Source: Hevea brasiliensis
Lineage: Eukaryota; Streptophyta; Magnoliopsida; Malpighiales; Euphorbiaceae
Direction: 5' to 3'
Length of the DNA: 64,000 nucleotides
NCBI RefSeq assembly: GCF_030052815.1
Contig: NC_079499.1
Span: 80,205,183 to 80,269,182 of the forward strand
The notes beneath the pieces were generated by a model. That model searched no databases and was not told the DNA's origin. It saw only the letters and a program-made list of their open reading frames with translations. The translations under genes and the position numbers were made by a program. Below, piece after piece: positions 12,001-22,112 of this stretch (positions are counted from its first letter, which is position 1; every line of letters begins with the position of its first letter).

Positions 12001-12755
12001 ACAAGTAAACAAAATCTAGCTTGAAAATGGGTGTAATGAACCATGCATTTGGGCAGCCATGGGAGGTTTCTCAAGCTTCAATTCGGCATGGGAGAAGAAT
12101 GGAGGTTAAAGATGAGTTTACAAATTGTTAGTGGATTTACACCTGCCCATTTAGTGTTTAATTTAATCTATAGTGGTCCACTCACCTTGATTAAACTATA
12201 TTATATGTTTTAATTGATAATTACTCCATTTACTCTCCATTTTTGCTATTTACATTAGGTACCACTAAATTAATTTTTCATTATATTTTACAAGTGTAAT
12301 ATTATTTATTTTTAATGGAAATTTAGGTCAAAAGACAACTCGGGGTGTAAAATGACCACAATGCCCCTATTCGGGTTGCATTCCCGATTTTTCGGTAACA
12401 CCGGGTTTTGTCCGTTTTTCGATTTCTCACTTTTCTTTGTACTAATTATTTAATTTTCATTTAATATTTCTAATGGTATTTGTATTTCAATAGGTGTCTA
12501 TTTAAGTCCTAAAAATATTTTCCAGGGTTCCCCATGGTCCAGGGCTAGTCAACGGTCCATGCCGTGACTTCCCGGTGCAGTCACCCATTGCTAGGGTTCT
12601 CAGCTCGCTTAACTTGGTTGCATTTCTTTGCTATTATTTTTCCTTTGTTTTTCTTGTATTTTCTTAAGTATGGTTCTAATCCCCTTAATTGTCCGGACCA
12701 ACACCAGTCGCCGGAACAATAAAATATACCAGGCTATACAAATAGGGGTGATACA
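9097..12755 (-). repeat. 5' LTR of Tek-B element 1 (3659 bp)
   Basis: In + coordinates it begins TGTCACACCCT next to the primer site and ends GGGGTGATACA at 12755. It contains no protein gene; the ORF at 11632-11886 is unremarkable. Inside are two 36-bp tandem copies of a CAATTCGTCCCAAAAG unit (about 9990-10061), the double-hairpin module (9690-9740) and diverged modules carrying CATAACT on the minus strand (for example near 10866 and 11062). The last 90 or so bases (12665-12755) resemble the start of the Tek-C LTR rather than the partner 3' LTR. Confidence 0.85.
9690..9740 (-). promoter_or_regulatory. Conserved double-hairpin module, copy 2 (Tek-B)
   Basis: Hairpin 1 is TGAGAC/GTCTCA (9720-9734). 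Hairpin 2 is GCGACAG/CTATCGC (9696-9702 with 9713-9719, one G-T wobble). It is flanked by GTGCACCA on the minus strand. Confidence 0.7.
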
Positions 12756-13479
12756 CTAAATGACCTGAATTTTGAACCCATGGAAAGCTTAGACATAGTG
12801 AAACATTTTTCATGGAGAATAGAAACCCAAATTCTGACCATAACCTAATCAAATTGCTAACCAAATTTAGCTTACCAAAGCTGCAGGAACCAGAATTTGC
12901 CGAAAAATTCTAGACATGGACCAATCCGGCTAGTTATGGTAAAAATGCCATATCTTGAGCTAAAAAACTCCAAATGGAGTGATTCAAAAGGTAATTAAAG
13001 TAGAGACATTAAGGAACAACTTTAATGTAGAACGTTTAGCCAAATTTCCACTGTAAATTAGTCCAATGGAATATAGTAAACATTGGTGACAAAAACTAAA
13101 AATTTGAAATTACTTTTAGGAAGACTTGAATTGTAATTGGCAACTAATGACAACAAATTTATTACCCAAAATGTGGTATTAGCATGAGATTAGAAATGGT
13201 ATACCTATTAATTATGAAATAGTCAAAATTTTGCATAAATAGTAGTGTGAATAGTAACCACAATAACATCAAATGCAAAGAACCCAACCTTATGAGACTT
13301 TATAAGTAAATTAAGTTTGCAAAATTCAATTATTGGATTAATTATTAGAAATGATTTGGATGGGTATTGAAACACTTTAATTATGTGTTTCAGTTGGAAA
13401 GGAGCCATCCAAGGAAGGAAAAAAAGTTGTATCAAGTCAAGACTAGTTAAAGAGGTTTGTGCACAACAACCACTACCAA
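12756..13479 (+). repeat. Diverged LTR fragment (Tek-C-like), + strand
   Basis: This stretch has no coding capacity. It carries, in + orientation, the order of motifs seen in the 3' half of the Tek-C LTR (ATCTTGAGCTAAAAAACTCC, then a TGTGTTTCAG block, then GTTTGTGCACAA), but is much more diverged and is truncated at both ends by the neighbouring Tek-B LTRs. It is probably a remnant of the older target sequence. Confidence 0.65.
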
Positions 13480-13595
13480 TGTCACATCTTACCCCTCTGT
13501 AAGGCATAACATGATCCCGTAGTATACCTAATGAATTACTAACTTCGTCTACTGATAACCCATTAAATACACTACAAGGGATTTTAAAACTTTTC

Positions 13596-13626
<31 letters not shown>

Positions 13627-14100
13627 ATACAGTGGTGAGCACTATTTACAGGTGTTAAAAACTTTTTGAACTAAAGTGATAGAACAAACACATTTGAATT
13701 ATTAGGAATTTCTGTAAAAATTTTGATAAAATGCCATCTGTATTTTGGATAAAACAGTTCTTCAAGAAACCTGTAAAAAAAACACTTCAATATTTTCCTC
13801 AATCTCAAACTCCAACAAACTTCAACACAATATGTTTTTCAACTCAATCCACAATAATTTTTCAAAGGCTGAGATAAAGAAATACAGTACAAATTTTACA
13901 AGCCAAAATATCTCATAATTTACTTTACAACTTTAAGGTACAATTTTAATTTACAACTGCTCAAAACCAAAAACAATATATACATACAGTGGTCATACAT
14001 TACAGTACAAAATGCAAAATGTGATATACTCAATATACCCAATAATCTCTCACTGGATGTACTAGCAGTCTAGTCTGCTGCCCTGTCGATCTGTCTACCT

Positions 14101-14148
14101 GCGATAGCAATAAAAAGCTATCGCTGAGACAATGTCTCAGTGGTGCAC
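14101..14148 (-). promoter_or_regulatory. Conserved double-hairpin module, copy 3 (Tek-B)
   Basis: Hairpin 2 is a perfect 8-bp stem here (GCGATAGC 14101-14108 / GCTATCGC 14117-14124). Hairpin 1 is CTGAGAC/GTCTCAG (14124-14140). Confidence 0.72.
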
Positions 14149-14755
14149 AACATTAACCAATAAAATTTTAAATCACAACTGATAAGTCATGTAAGGAGTG
14201 GATACTTAAAACCATAGTTAAATTCAAGACAATAAATATCAACAAGAATTTAAACTCCATTTCTCAATATCATAATAATTTCAATAAATCAAATCATGAT
14301 TAAATTCAAAAGACAGTGAATGTCAATAATAATTTAACTCCATTTCACAATCTCATAATACAAATCAATAAATCACACACAACTTAATCATGTTCCAAAG
14401 TTCAATTCGTCCCAAAAGCCGATGGCTAATGAGGTATTCAATTCGTCCCAAAAGTCGATGACTAATGAGGAATAACATAGCTAGTTAGCAAAAATATGAG
14501 TACTCATTTGATTCGTCCTCAATAGGCACACACCTCAACACTTCAGTCAGAGAGGGAATTCTGTCACACCCCGGCTTAGGGGGCCCCAGCTCAAGCCCCT
14601 CAATGGGTGGCCTTCTTGCCAGCGTACCCTTCTAGAGGCCGGACCTGCGACTCACAAGGTACTGTCCGCTTTGTGGAATTAAATCCCTTCTCATTTCCAT
14701 CTGTTATCTTTAACATAATCCTTTTTTGTTGATAATCTATAATTCACCTGGTGAC

Positions 14756-14968
14756 CTAAAGGGTTGGTGGTGGCATAGCTCCAGTGACTTGATGGAGCAA
14801 TTGAGTCATTTGCTCTAGGAAGGCCTGTTGTGTCCTTACTAAAGTACCCAACGATGGTTCTGCTCTACTGCTACTGTGCCCCTGACTAAACGCAAGTGCA
14901 GGTGCATGACTCTCTACTTCCTCCTCTATCGGTCCTGGAGGTCCGTGCTCTGAAGGATCAGATGCCAT
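14756..14968 (-). pseudogene. gag: gag 5' fragment of the permuted Tek-D copy
   Basis: It is about 70 residues from ATG 14968 (MASDPSEHGPPG) to TAG 14756. It matches the acidic/proline-rich leader of Tek-D gag (EEEVESHAPA is shared with the copy starting at 34638), then stops as the sequence leaves the gag region. No capsid core or zinc knuckle is present. The primer site and LTR lie directly upstream in the expected order. Confidence 0.7.
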
Positions 14969-15092
14969 CGATCCTATAAAACAGATAAAGAACAAATCTA
15001 CATTAATGTCACCTCAACTCTATCTAAAGGCCCATGCATGTGATGCAACTATTTCTTTCTATCTATCTAGGTCTAGGACCGCCTAAACCTCT

Positions 15093-15109
15093 GCTCTGAT
15101 ATCACTAAA
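15093..15109 (-). promoter_or_regulatory. Primer binding site of the permuted Tek-D copy
   Basis: The minus strand reads TGATATCAGAGC, one mismatch from the initiator-Met-type site, with a 5-base spacer to the LTR end at 15110. Confidence 0.8.
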
Positions 15110-18100
15110 TGTGACGCCCCTTACCCGTCTATTGTATAGCCGAGCAAGAAGTGCCACATTCGGTGCCGGAGCACCCTATCTTGTCTTGTCATGTCTATTA
15201 TAAATTTTAATGTCATTTAAATCAGGTAATTTCTGTGTAGAATTTTTTTTTTTTTATTTCTGTGGAGACCCGGACAGAGCCTTCCCTATTTTATTAGCAT
15301 CATGCGGGTTCCACTATCACCTATTAACATGTCCATATTCATTTCACACATTTCCATATCATATTCTCTTGTATCATATCATTTTCAATTATTTATGAGA
15401 TCTAAAAATGAAGTATTATCTATTGCATTCATATAGAAATTCATAGATAATAAATTACAAGTTTTCATTTCAATCTCAAAGTTTAATTACAAGTCCAAAA
15501 TAAAATACATCATGACTAGACATAATGAACCAAAATACTAGTCTATACATGGGCCCTACCAAAATACAACAGACCGGTGAGGTGACTCTGGACAATGGCA
15601 GATCTGATCAAAGCTCTGTCAGTGCACTACTGGTGCTGCTGCTGCGGCTGATCTCCAGTACCTACGCGATGGAAAACCAACGCGCTAAGCATAACGCTTA
15701 GTGGTGCATAGTTTATAATAACAATAATTTAATAATTTGAAACAATATATGCAACTCATAATTTCTGGGTATTTTACATTTTTATTGCTCTTTGGAAATA
15801 ATTAACATTATTGGGATCTTTTATGATTACTTATTGTATTTTAAGTCTTAATTAATTATTATCAATGCCCAAGAAACCTATAACAAATTATAAAAGCTGG
15901 ATACACGGGAGTATACGGGTTAGACAGCCATATGTCTACCCTGTATACATCTGTCAGGCACGAGGCCACCGGGCACGAGACCATCGCCAGCTTGTAAAGC
16001 CAGAAATAAAGTAGGCACAATGGCCAGTAAGTAGGCATATAGCCTGTAGAACAATCATATCAGACATATATTGTCAGTTCATGATTTGCTCTATAAGCAG
16101 TACTGCTATCTGTGGTCCCTAATTGGTATACCAATTTATCCAAACTAAATAAATAAGTCTAGGTATACTATGGGCAATTAAACATTTTTAATTATTTTAG
16201 CACTATTCACTATTACTATTTTCTAGTACTGTTCATTGGCACCATTAATTTCATACTAATGGGACATTAGTCCCAATTTACATATTCATATCATTTTTAA
16301 TATTTAATTATCCTTATGAGTATTTTAATTATCATATATAGCATTTTTCCCATGAACCTTTCTTTAGGTTCATGTTGATGTGTTATCTTTATCTAGGAAT
16401 TTGACTAGGTTAGGATGTCTATTTAGTCACACTTCCTTCATAACAATTGTTCCTCTATGTTTAAACTTGAATTTCAGTTTTTAAATCACTGAATTTGGAG
16501 TTATAGAACTCAAGTTATGGTCAAAATACCATAACTGGTCCCTTTGCCTCTAAGCTGTCCAGAACTTACAATTTCTAGTCAATAAACTTTGACCAGTCAT
16601 TTGATCATTTTATTGTCATTTTTAGACTTAGGTTCCTTCACAAGATATGTTCCTCTATGTATTAGGGACTCCCAGGTACAATTTCATAATTTTTCAAGCT
16701 TGGTATAGTGAGTTATGGTCAATGTATTAACCTGGACTCTCAGTCCTATAAGGCAAAAATCAACTTCAGGGCAGTATGTTTGACCCTCTTTTTAGGGTCT
16801 TTACACTTGGAATTTGGCAAAGGTGTCTAAATCAATGTTGTAGCCCTAAGTATCATGTTTCTAGATCATATTGGCACATCTCAAATGGAATTTCCTAGTG
16901 GGAGTTATGGCCAAATGAACACACGGGTATCAAATGGCATTCTGGTTTCAACTTAACATTTTCCAGATTTCAATTCCTAACTTTGGCTAATATTTTCCCT
17001 AGGATGCAATGGTTTCTAGAGTTTGGTCAAAACATAAAAATTGTTGTGCTATGTCTTATAAAACTTTTGGCACTAGTTTCACTCAATTTGCAGCTTTGGA
17101 GACCAAGTTATGGCATTTTTGCCAAAACTGGTCAAGCATACCAAAGGAACAATATTTTGGACAATTTCTGAGTTGGCAGTTTTAGTGACTCAACTTGTGC
17201 TAACAATTTGAATTTGTTAAAGGAAAAACTGGGTTAAGTGGTCTTCATGAAAAGTGTAGCCCTATGTCTAAACTTTCCATGGGTAAAATTTTAGGTCATT
17301 TGGACCAGTATAGAGAGAGTTATGACCAAATGAACACGTACTGTTCATTTGGTCATTTTCTGGGTTGGCAGTTTCAGTGACCCAACTTGTGCTAATAATT
17401 TGAATTGGTTAAAGGCTAAACTGGGTTAAGTGGTCTTCATGAAAAATGTAGCCCTATGTCTAAACTTTCCATGGTTAAAATTTTAGGTCAATTGGACCAG
17501 TATAGAGAGAGTTATGACCAAATGAACATGTACTGTTCATTTGGTCATTTTCTGGGTTGGGTTACAGGGAAATCCAAATTTGGGCAGTATTTAGGTCAAG
17601 TTTTGGACAGAATTTGGGCATGGTTTCTTCATGGAAAATGGGCTATTTTGGGTCTAGTTTCACCTCCAATTGGCCTCATACCAATTGGGGTCACACAATT
17701 TTATTTATGGCCTAAAATGTACACTGCCCTCAACAAACACAACCTGCAGAAAATTGACACTTCCAAAACTCAACCTCCTCCAACTTCCTTACTTCAATTT
17801 GCATGCAATACACTTCTATAAGCAACAATCTCATCCCAATAGATCAATTTCAACATTTTACACAAAGTCCTCAACATTTACACAAACCCTAGTTTTCAAA
17901 GTTTCAAATTTACACAAACACTACACAATCAAACACCCAAACATTTCAACTAATTACACATTCTCATAGAACCATTTTTCATCACTTAAAAGCAATAAAT
18001 TTCAAGTTCCATGGCTGCCAAAAATTCAAGGGTTCTTTCCTCTAGATTTTCTTTTTGTTTTAATGGTATTTATGCTTAGCTAAACATGCTTTTCATGTTT

Positions 18101-18828
18101 AATAAAGAGAAGAAGAGGGATTAGTGCACTAACCTCTTGTGACCCACTTCAAACTTTAATCTTTCTTCTTCTTATGGGTATCTAAAGCTTCCTTATGGTG
18201 TGGGCTAAATTTTTTGTGAAGGGGTCTATGGGTTTTGGGGAGGAGAAAGCTTGGAAAATCAAGCTTTAAGAAGAACAAAAATGGAGGGAGAGAGCTCCCA
18301 TGGTGGACGGTTTCCAAGAGAGGGAGAGAGAGAGAAGAGGGAAGAAGAAGATGGAAGCTTGGGGTTGGTGGGGTTTGTCTTCTTGTGTCTATTTATATAC
18401 ATTTTTTTTTTGAATTTTCCTAAGCCTTTCCTTTTCTTTTCTTTTCTTTTCTTTTCCTTTCTTTTCCTTTCTTTCCTTTTCTCTTTTTCCTAATCTATTT
18501 CATAAATTTTAATTAATGTTAATTATTCTATTTCCAAATTTTAATTTGACATTTAAGTCAAAATTCACCTCTAGGGGTGAAATGACCAAAATGCCTTTCA
18601 TGGTGCTCATCGGGTTATTTTTTTATTATTTTATACCAATTTATAAATTCTCTAAACTTTAATTTATTTTTTTTTCTCTATTATTCCTATGTTTTTTTAA
18701 TATTTATTTCATTAATTTATGCCTCCTCACTATAGTTTAAGTGTAGTTCCATACATCCTGACTGTCCGAACAGACATTAGTCGTCGGAACAATAAAATGT
18801 ACGGACTACCTACGGTGAGGGCGTTACA
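15110..18828 (-). repeat. Single complete LTR of the permuted Tek-D copy (3719 bp)
   Basis: In + coordinates it begins TGTGACGCCCCTT and ends GAGGGCGTTACA. It includes a T-rich/CTTTT microsatellite at about 18427-18485 and the double-hairpin module at 15660-15706. The ORFs inside (16983-17171, 17456-17969, 18235-18493) are LTR open frames without protein family signatures. Confidence 0.85.
15660..15708 (-). promoter_or_regulatory. Conserved double-hairpin module, copy 4 (Tek-D, permuted copy)
   Basis: Hairpin 1 is CTAAGC/GCTTAG (15685-15701). In hairpin 2 the inner pairs are GG/CC (CGCGATGG 15665-15672 / CCAACGCG 15677-15684), where copies 1, 5 and 11 have GC/GC. That is a two-sided change keeping the stem. 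Confidence 0.72.
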
Positions 18829-18866
18829 ATTCTTCCCCTCTAAATAAAATTTCGTCCTCGAAATTT
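18829..18866 (-). promoter_or_regulatory. Polypurine tract and upstream inverted repeat, permuted Tek-D copy
   Basis: Minus strand: a purine run AGAGGGGAAGAAT abuts the LTR. Upstream is the perfect inverted repeat AAATTTCG...CGAAATTT (18847-18866). Confidence 0.85.
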
Positions 18867-19129
18867 ACACAGTGTAATTAATCGAGGGACCGCTATCTCC
18901 TTGTCTTTTCACCTTTTTGTGTTATAATACTTTACTTTTTTCTTTAGTCTGTCTTATTAACTCTAGTTCTACAATCTTATCCTTATCTCGATTTACTATT
19001 GAAAATACGTAGCTCTATACAATAGTCCCAAGTCGGTACTGTAATCTGCAGCTTACAGCACAAACATCAAGAGCATTGCATAATCACCACGGTATAATCC
19101 CAATAGACTAACTCTTTTTTTTTATTACA
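18867..19129 (-). other. Residual internal sequence of the permuted Tek-D copy
   Basis: About 260 bp upstream (minus strand) of the polypurine tract. I see no integrase or chromodomain motif in it. It may be noncoding 3' internal sequence or a different sequence captured at the junction. Confidence 0.4.
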
Positions 19130-22065
19130 CTTTGGAATCAATTAATGGCCCGGCCCACTAGTGATATTGTCCGCTCTGGGCCGAAGCCCTCACGGTTTTA
19201 AAACGCGTCACTAGGGGTTACGAACCATTAACTTATAAACCCAGCATCTCTCCCGTGTTTTGTCAATGTGGGATTTGCCTAGGGTGTTACAAATTCAATT
19301 CGCCCCACTAGACAAGCTAGCGAGGAATACAATCAATATACATGATAGCTGTGGTTTCAAATCATTTCCAATGCTTTTCAATCAATAAGTATCCATCAAT
19401 ATCATTCAAACAATTTTTCATAGTTTCAAACCATTTACAATACTTTTCAAGCAATAAATATCCATCAAATATCATTCAAACAATTTTTCACAGTTTCACA
19501 ATTCAAAACAACAATACACAAATAGTCATAATTTATTTTAATTGAAAATAATTCAAATGAAATAGCTGTTGTGCACAAACCTCTGATAATTGTCTCCTGG
19601 TCTTGACTCAGTGTTTCCTTCTCTTTTCCTGAGTCTTTGCTAACAGAGAAACACAATTTGAAGTGTTTCAGTACTAAATTAAATTGTCTCTAACGATAAT
19701 GCTTGATAAGTAATTCACTAAATGCTATTATTTGCTTAATCAACCTAATATATCGACCCTCGATGCGTTTTAGGTAAATTAGGTTTCAATGTTACTAATA
19801 TGTCACATTCGATAGTCTTTTAGGGTTGGTACATGTTACCAATTTCAGTTCCGTGTATACTGCATTTTCTTGCAATTTGCTGGATTCTGGGATACTAGTT
19901 TGACCTAGCCGGACGACCTAGTTCCCTCAGTTTTTGAGTTTCGGTCAAAACTACAAACTTGTAGATCTATGTCTTATGGAACGCAGGACAAAATTTCAGG
20001 TCATTCTGAGTTATGTAGACCAAGTTATGATCATTTTACTATTGCTGGTCAAATTGCACTAAAGTTGGTCATTTTAGGTCATTTTAGGTCAATTTTGGTT
20101 CAGCCAGTTTTTGGACCCGAACTTGTGCAAGCTGTTTGACTTGCTTATGGTCATTTCTGGGATTTGGTGTCTTCATAAGACTTATAGATATAGGTCTTAC
20201 CTATTCATGGTCAAAATTTCAGGTCAATTGACCTGTTTTGAGTGAGTTGTGGCCTAAACACTAACTGCTGCCCAAATGGTCAATTTTCAGGCCTTATTTG
20301 CACTTAATTCGGATTTGGTCATTTTTCAAGCTACCTTGCAAGCAGAATTTTAGTATGCTTCCTCCATGAAAGTTGGCACATTTTGTGTCTAGTCTCACCT
20401 CCCATTGGTCTCATACCAATTGGAGCCACACACTTAAGGATCTAGGCCTAAAACACAAATTGCCTTATTGCATTTCTTTCATACACATCAAGGATCACTC
20501 TTAACACTTACCAAACTCAACATTCAAGCCAATTCTGGTTGTACCATGACCTAAACATAATTCACAACATATTATAGGTCATTTTGGCAGCTTACAATTA
20601 CATTTAACATACACCATAAAGTGCACAATTTTTCAAACCAAATTTACAACAATTCAATCACCTAACCATAACACTTTTACATGTCCAATTTCACACCATC
20701 ACACACATACCCAAATTGCCATAATAACCAACACAATTTAACATCATTATTCCATAAACCAAGCATGAATTCCAGCATTCTTCAAGAGTTAACAAACTGC
20801 CACAATGGTGCACCTCCATAATTGTCTTCAAACTCAAATTTTTCACTTGGTCACCATTCCACATACATGAAGTTAACTTACCAAACTTTGAATCACATTA
20901 GTCAAAGTTAATTCTCCACAATACATGTAATTATATTTCATTTAGTGTACAATCCCATGGCTGTCCATTTAGACTATCACACATATAATTCCAAATTCAA
21001 CAAAAATTTCCAATTCAAGTGTTCAATTTAACATACATCAATAACTACCTTACTAAACTTTGATTTACTTTAATCAACACTAATACCCATCAAATGCATG
21101 TGAAAATAATTCAAATTCTTAAGTTGCCATGGCTTCCTAACTAGTGCATAACAACAATTCACCAAAATTTCAAAATCTCTCCATAAATCAAATGCCCATA
21201 ACATCCTTACAAACTTTAACAAAGCAACAATCAAAAACTCAAACTTACCTATGGATGAGGCTTCTTAAATCTTCACTAAACTCCCTTGATTTTTGTATCT
21301 ACTTCTTCCTTGTGAGGTGGGGATGGGTGGAGTGTGGCATGCAAATGGGGTGGCCATGGGAGGATTTTGTTGGAGTTCATTTCGGCAATGGTGATTTTCA
21401 AGGTTGAAGATGAAATGTGAGTGGAGGTAATCTGCCCACTTAATGCATATTTTAAATCCTTAGTGGTCCACTCACCTAAGAAAATAATTAAATATAATTT
21501 AAGTGCTAATTATCCAACTTATACTCCACTTTTGGCTATTTACATTAGGTACCCCTAATTTAATTTTTTATGACATTTTCCAAGTGTAATATTATTTATT
21601 TTTAATGGACATTTAGGTCAAAAAACAACTCGAGATATCAAATGACCACAATACCCCTGTTCGGGTTGCATTCCCGATTTTTCGGTACCACCGGGTTTTG
21701 TCCGTTTTTCGATTTCTCACTTTTCTTTGTACTAATTAATTATTTTTTCTTTGATATTTCTAATGACATTTATACTTCAATTTATGTCTCTTTAAGTCCT
21801 AAAAATATTTTCTAGGGTTCCCCGCGGTCCAGGGCTAGTCAACAGTCCACGCCGTGACTTCCCGGTGCGGTCACCCATCGCTAGGGTTCTCAGCTCGCTT
21901 AACTTGATTGCATTTCTTTACTATTATTTTTCCTTTGTTTTTCTTGTATTTTATTATTTTATGTCTCCTCACTCATATTGAAGTGTAGTTCTAGGCATCC
22001 TAACTGTCCGGACAACACTGGTCACTGGAACAGCAAAACGCACTACCGAACATAGGGGTGTTACA

Positions 22066-22103
22066 ATTTTCACCACCTTAAAATAAATTTCGTCTCGAAA
22101 TTT
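22066..22103 (-). promoter_or_regulatory. Degraded polypurine tract of Tek-B element 2
   Basis: The minus strand reads AAGGTGGTGAAAAT next to the LTR, a G run broken by T. The upstream inverted repeat AAATTTCGAGACGAAATTT is intact (22085-22103). Confidence 0.8.
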
Positions 22104-22112
22104 TACCTGACA

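Larger units (their letters stand above)
3251..12755 (-). mobile_element. Tek-B element 1 (Ty3/Gypsy chromovirus), visible part
   Basis: This is a minus-strand LTR retrotransposon. In + coordinates it runs 3' LTR (3251-4232, continuing left of the Tek-D fragment outside the window), polypurine tract, pol, gag, primer site and 5' LTR (9097-12755). The gag-protease-RT-RNase H-integrase-chromodomain order places it with chromoviruses, most like Tekay/Del. It is decayed by stops and small indels. Only the right flank (CTAAA, 12756-12760) is visible, so the target duplication cannot be checked. The first 90 or so bases of the 5' LTR do not match the 3' LTR (see findings). Confidence 0.9.
14674..19129 (-). 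mobile_element. Circularly permuted Tek-D element nested in the short LTR element
   Basis: In minus-strand order it reads: end of an internal region with a polypurine tract, one complete LTR (18828-15110), primer site, start of gag. The order is internal-LTR-internal instead of LTR-internal-LTR. The ends are TG...CA and a 5-bp repeat CTTTG flanks them (14669-14673 and 19130-19134). The outside bases join into one continuous short element. Possible origins are integration of a one-LTR circle, or truncation of a tandem array. The boundary call leans on that short element being continuous. Confidence 0.65.
14562..19291. mobile_element. Short LTR-like (TRIM/solo-LTR-type) element carrying a nested insertion
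   Basis: The outer parts 14562-14673 and 19130-19291 (about 270 bp once the insert is removed) begin TGTCACACCCC and end GGGTGTTACA. They are flanked by a 5-bp duplication, AATTC (14557-14561 and 19292-19296). The uninterrupted Tek-B LTR at 10155 shows the empty site. The internal phrases CCCACTAGTGATATTGTCCG and CACGGTTTTAAAACGCGTC are, from memory, widespread in short nonautonomous LTR elements of plants. It has no coding capacity. I infer a solo LTR or TRIM. Confidence 0.8.
13480..22065 (-). repeat. 3' LTR of Tek-B element 2 (interrupted at 14562-19296)
   Basis: It starts TGTCACATCTTACCC at 13480 and ends GGGGTGTTACA at 22065, next to a degraded polypurine tract. A 25-base T run lies near 13602-13626. 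The segment 20761-21130 differs from element 1, so the two Tek-B copies are not simple recent duplicates. ORFs such as 21144-21407 show no family resemblance. Confidence 0.87.

Noticed and set aside
13602..13626. Poly-T run as a possible retroposon (LINE/SINE) tail
   Set aside because: The sequence on both sides continues the Tek-B LTR as in element 1 (near 9215), so the run is slippage within the LTR, not an insertion end.
18427..18485. CTTTT-rich tract as a possible promoter element
   Set aside because: A simple microsatellite in one LTR copy, with no matching tract at this position in the complete Tek-D LTRs.
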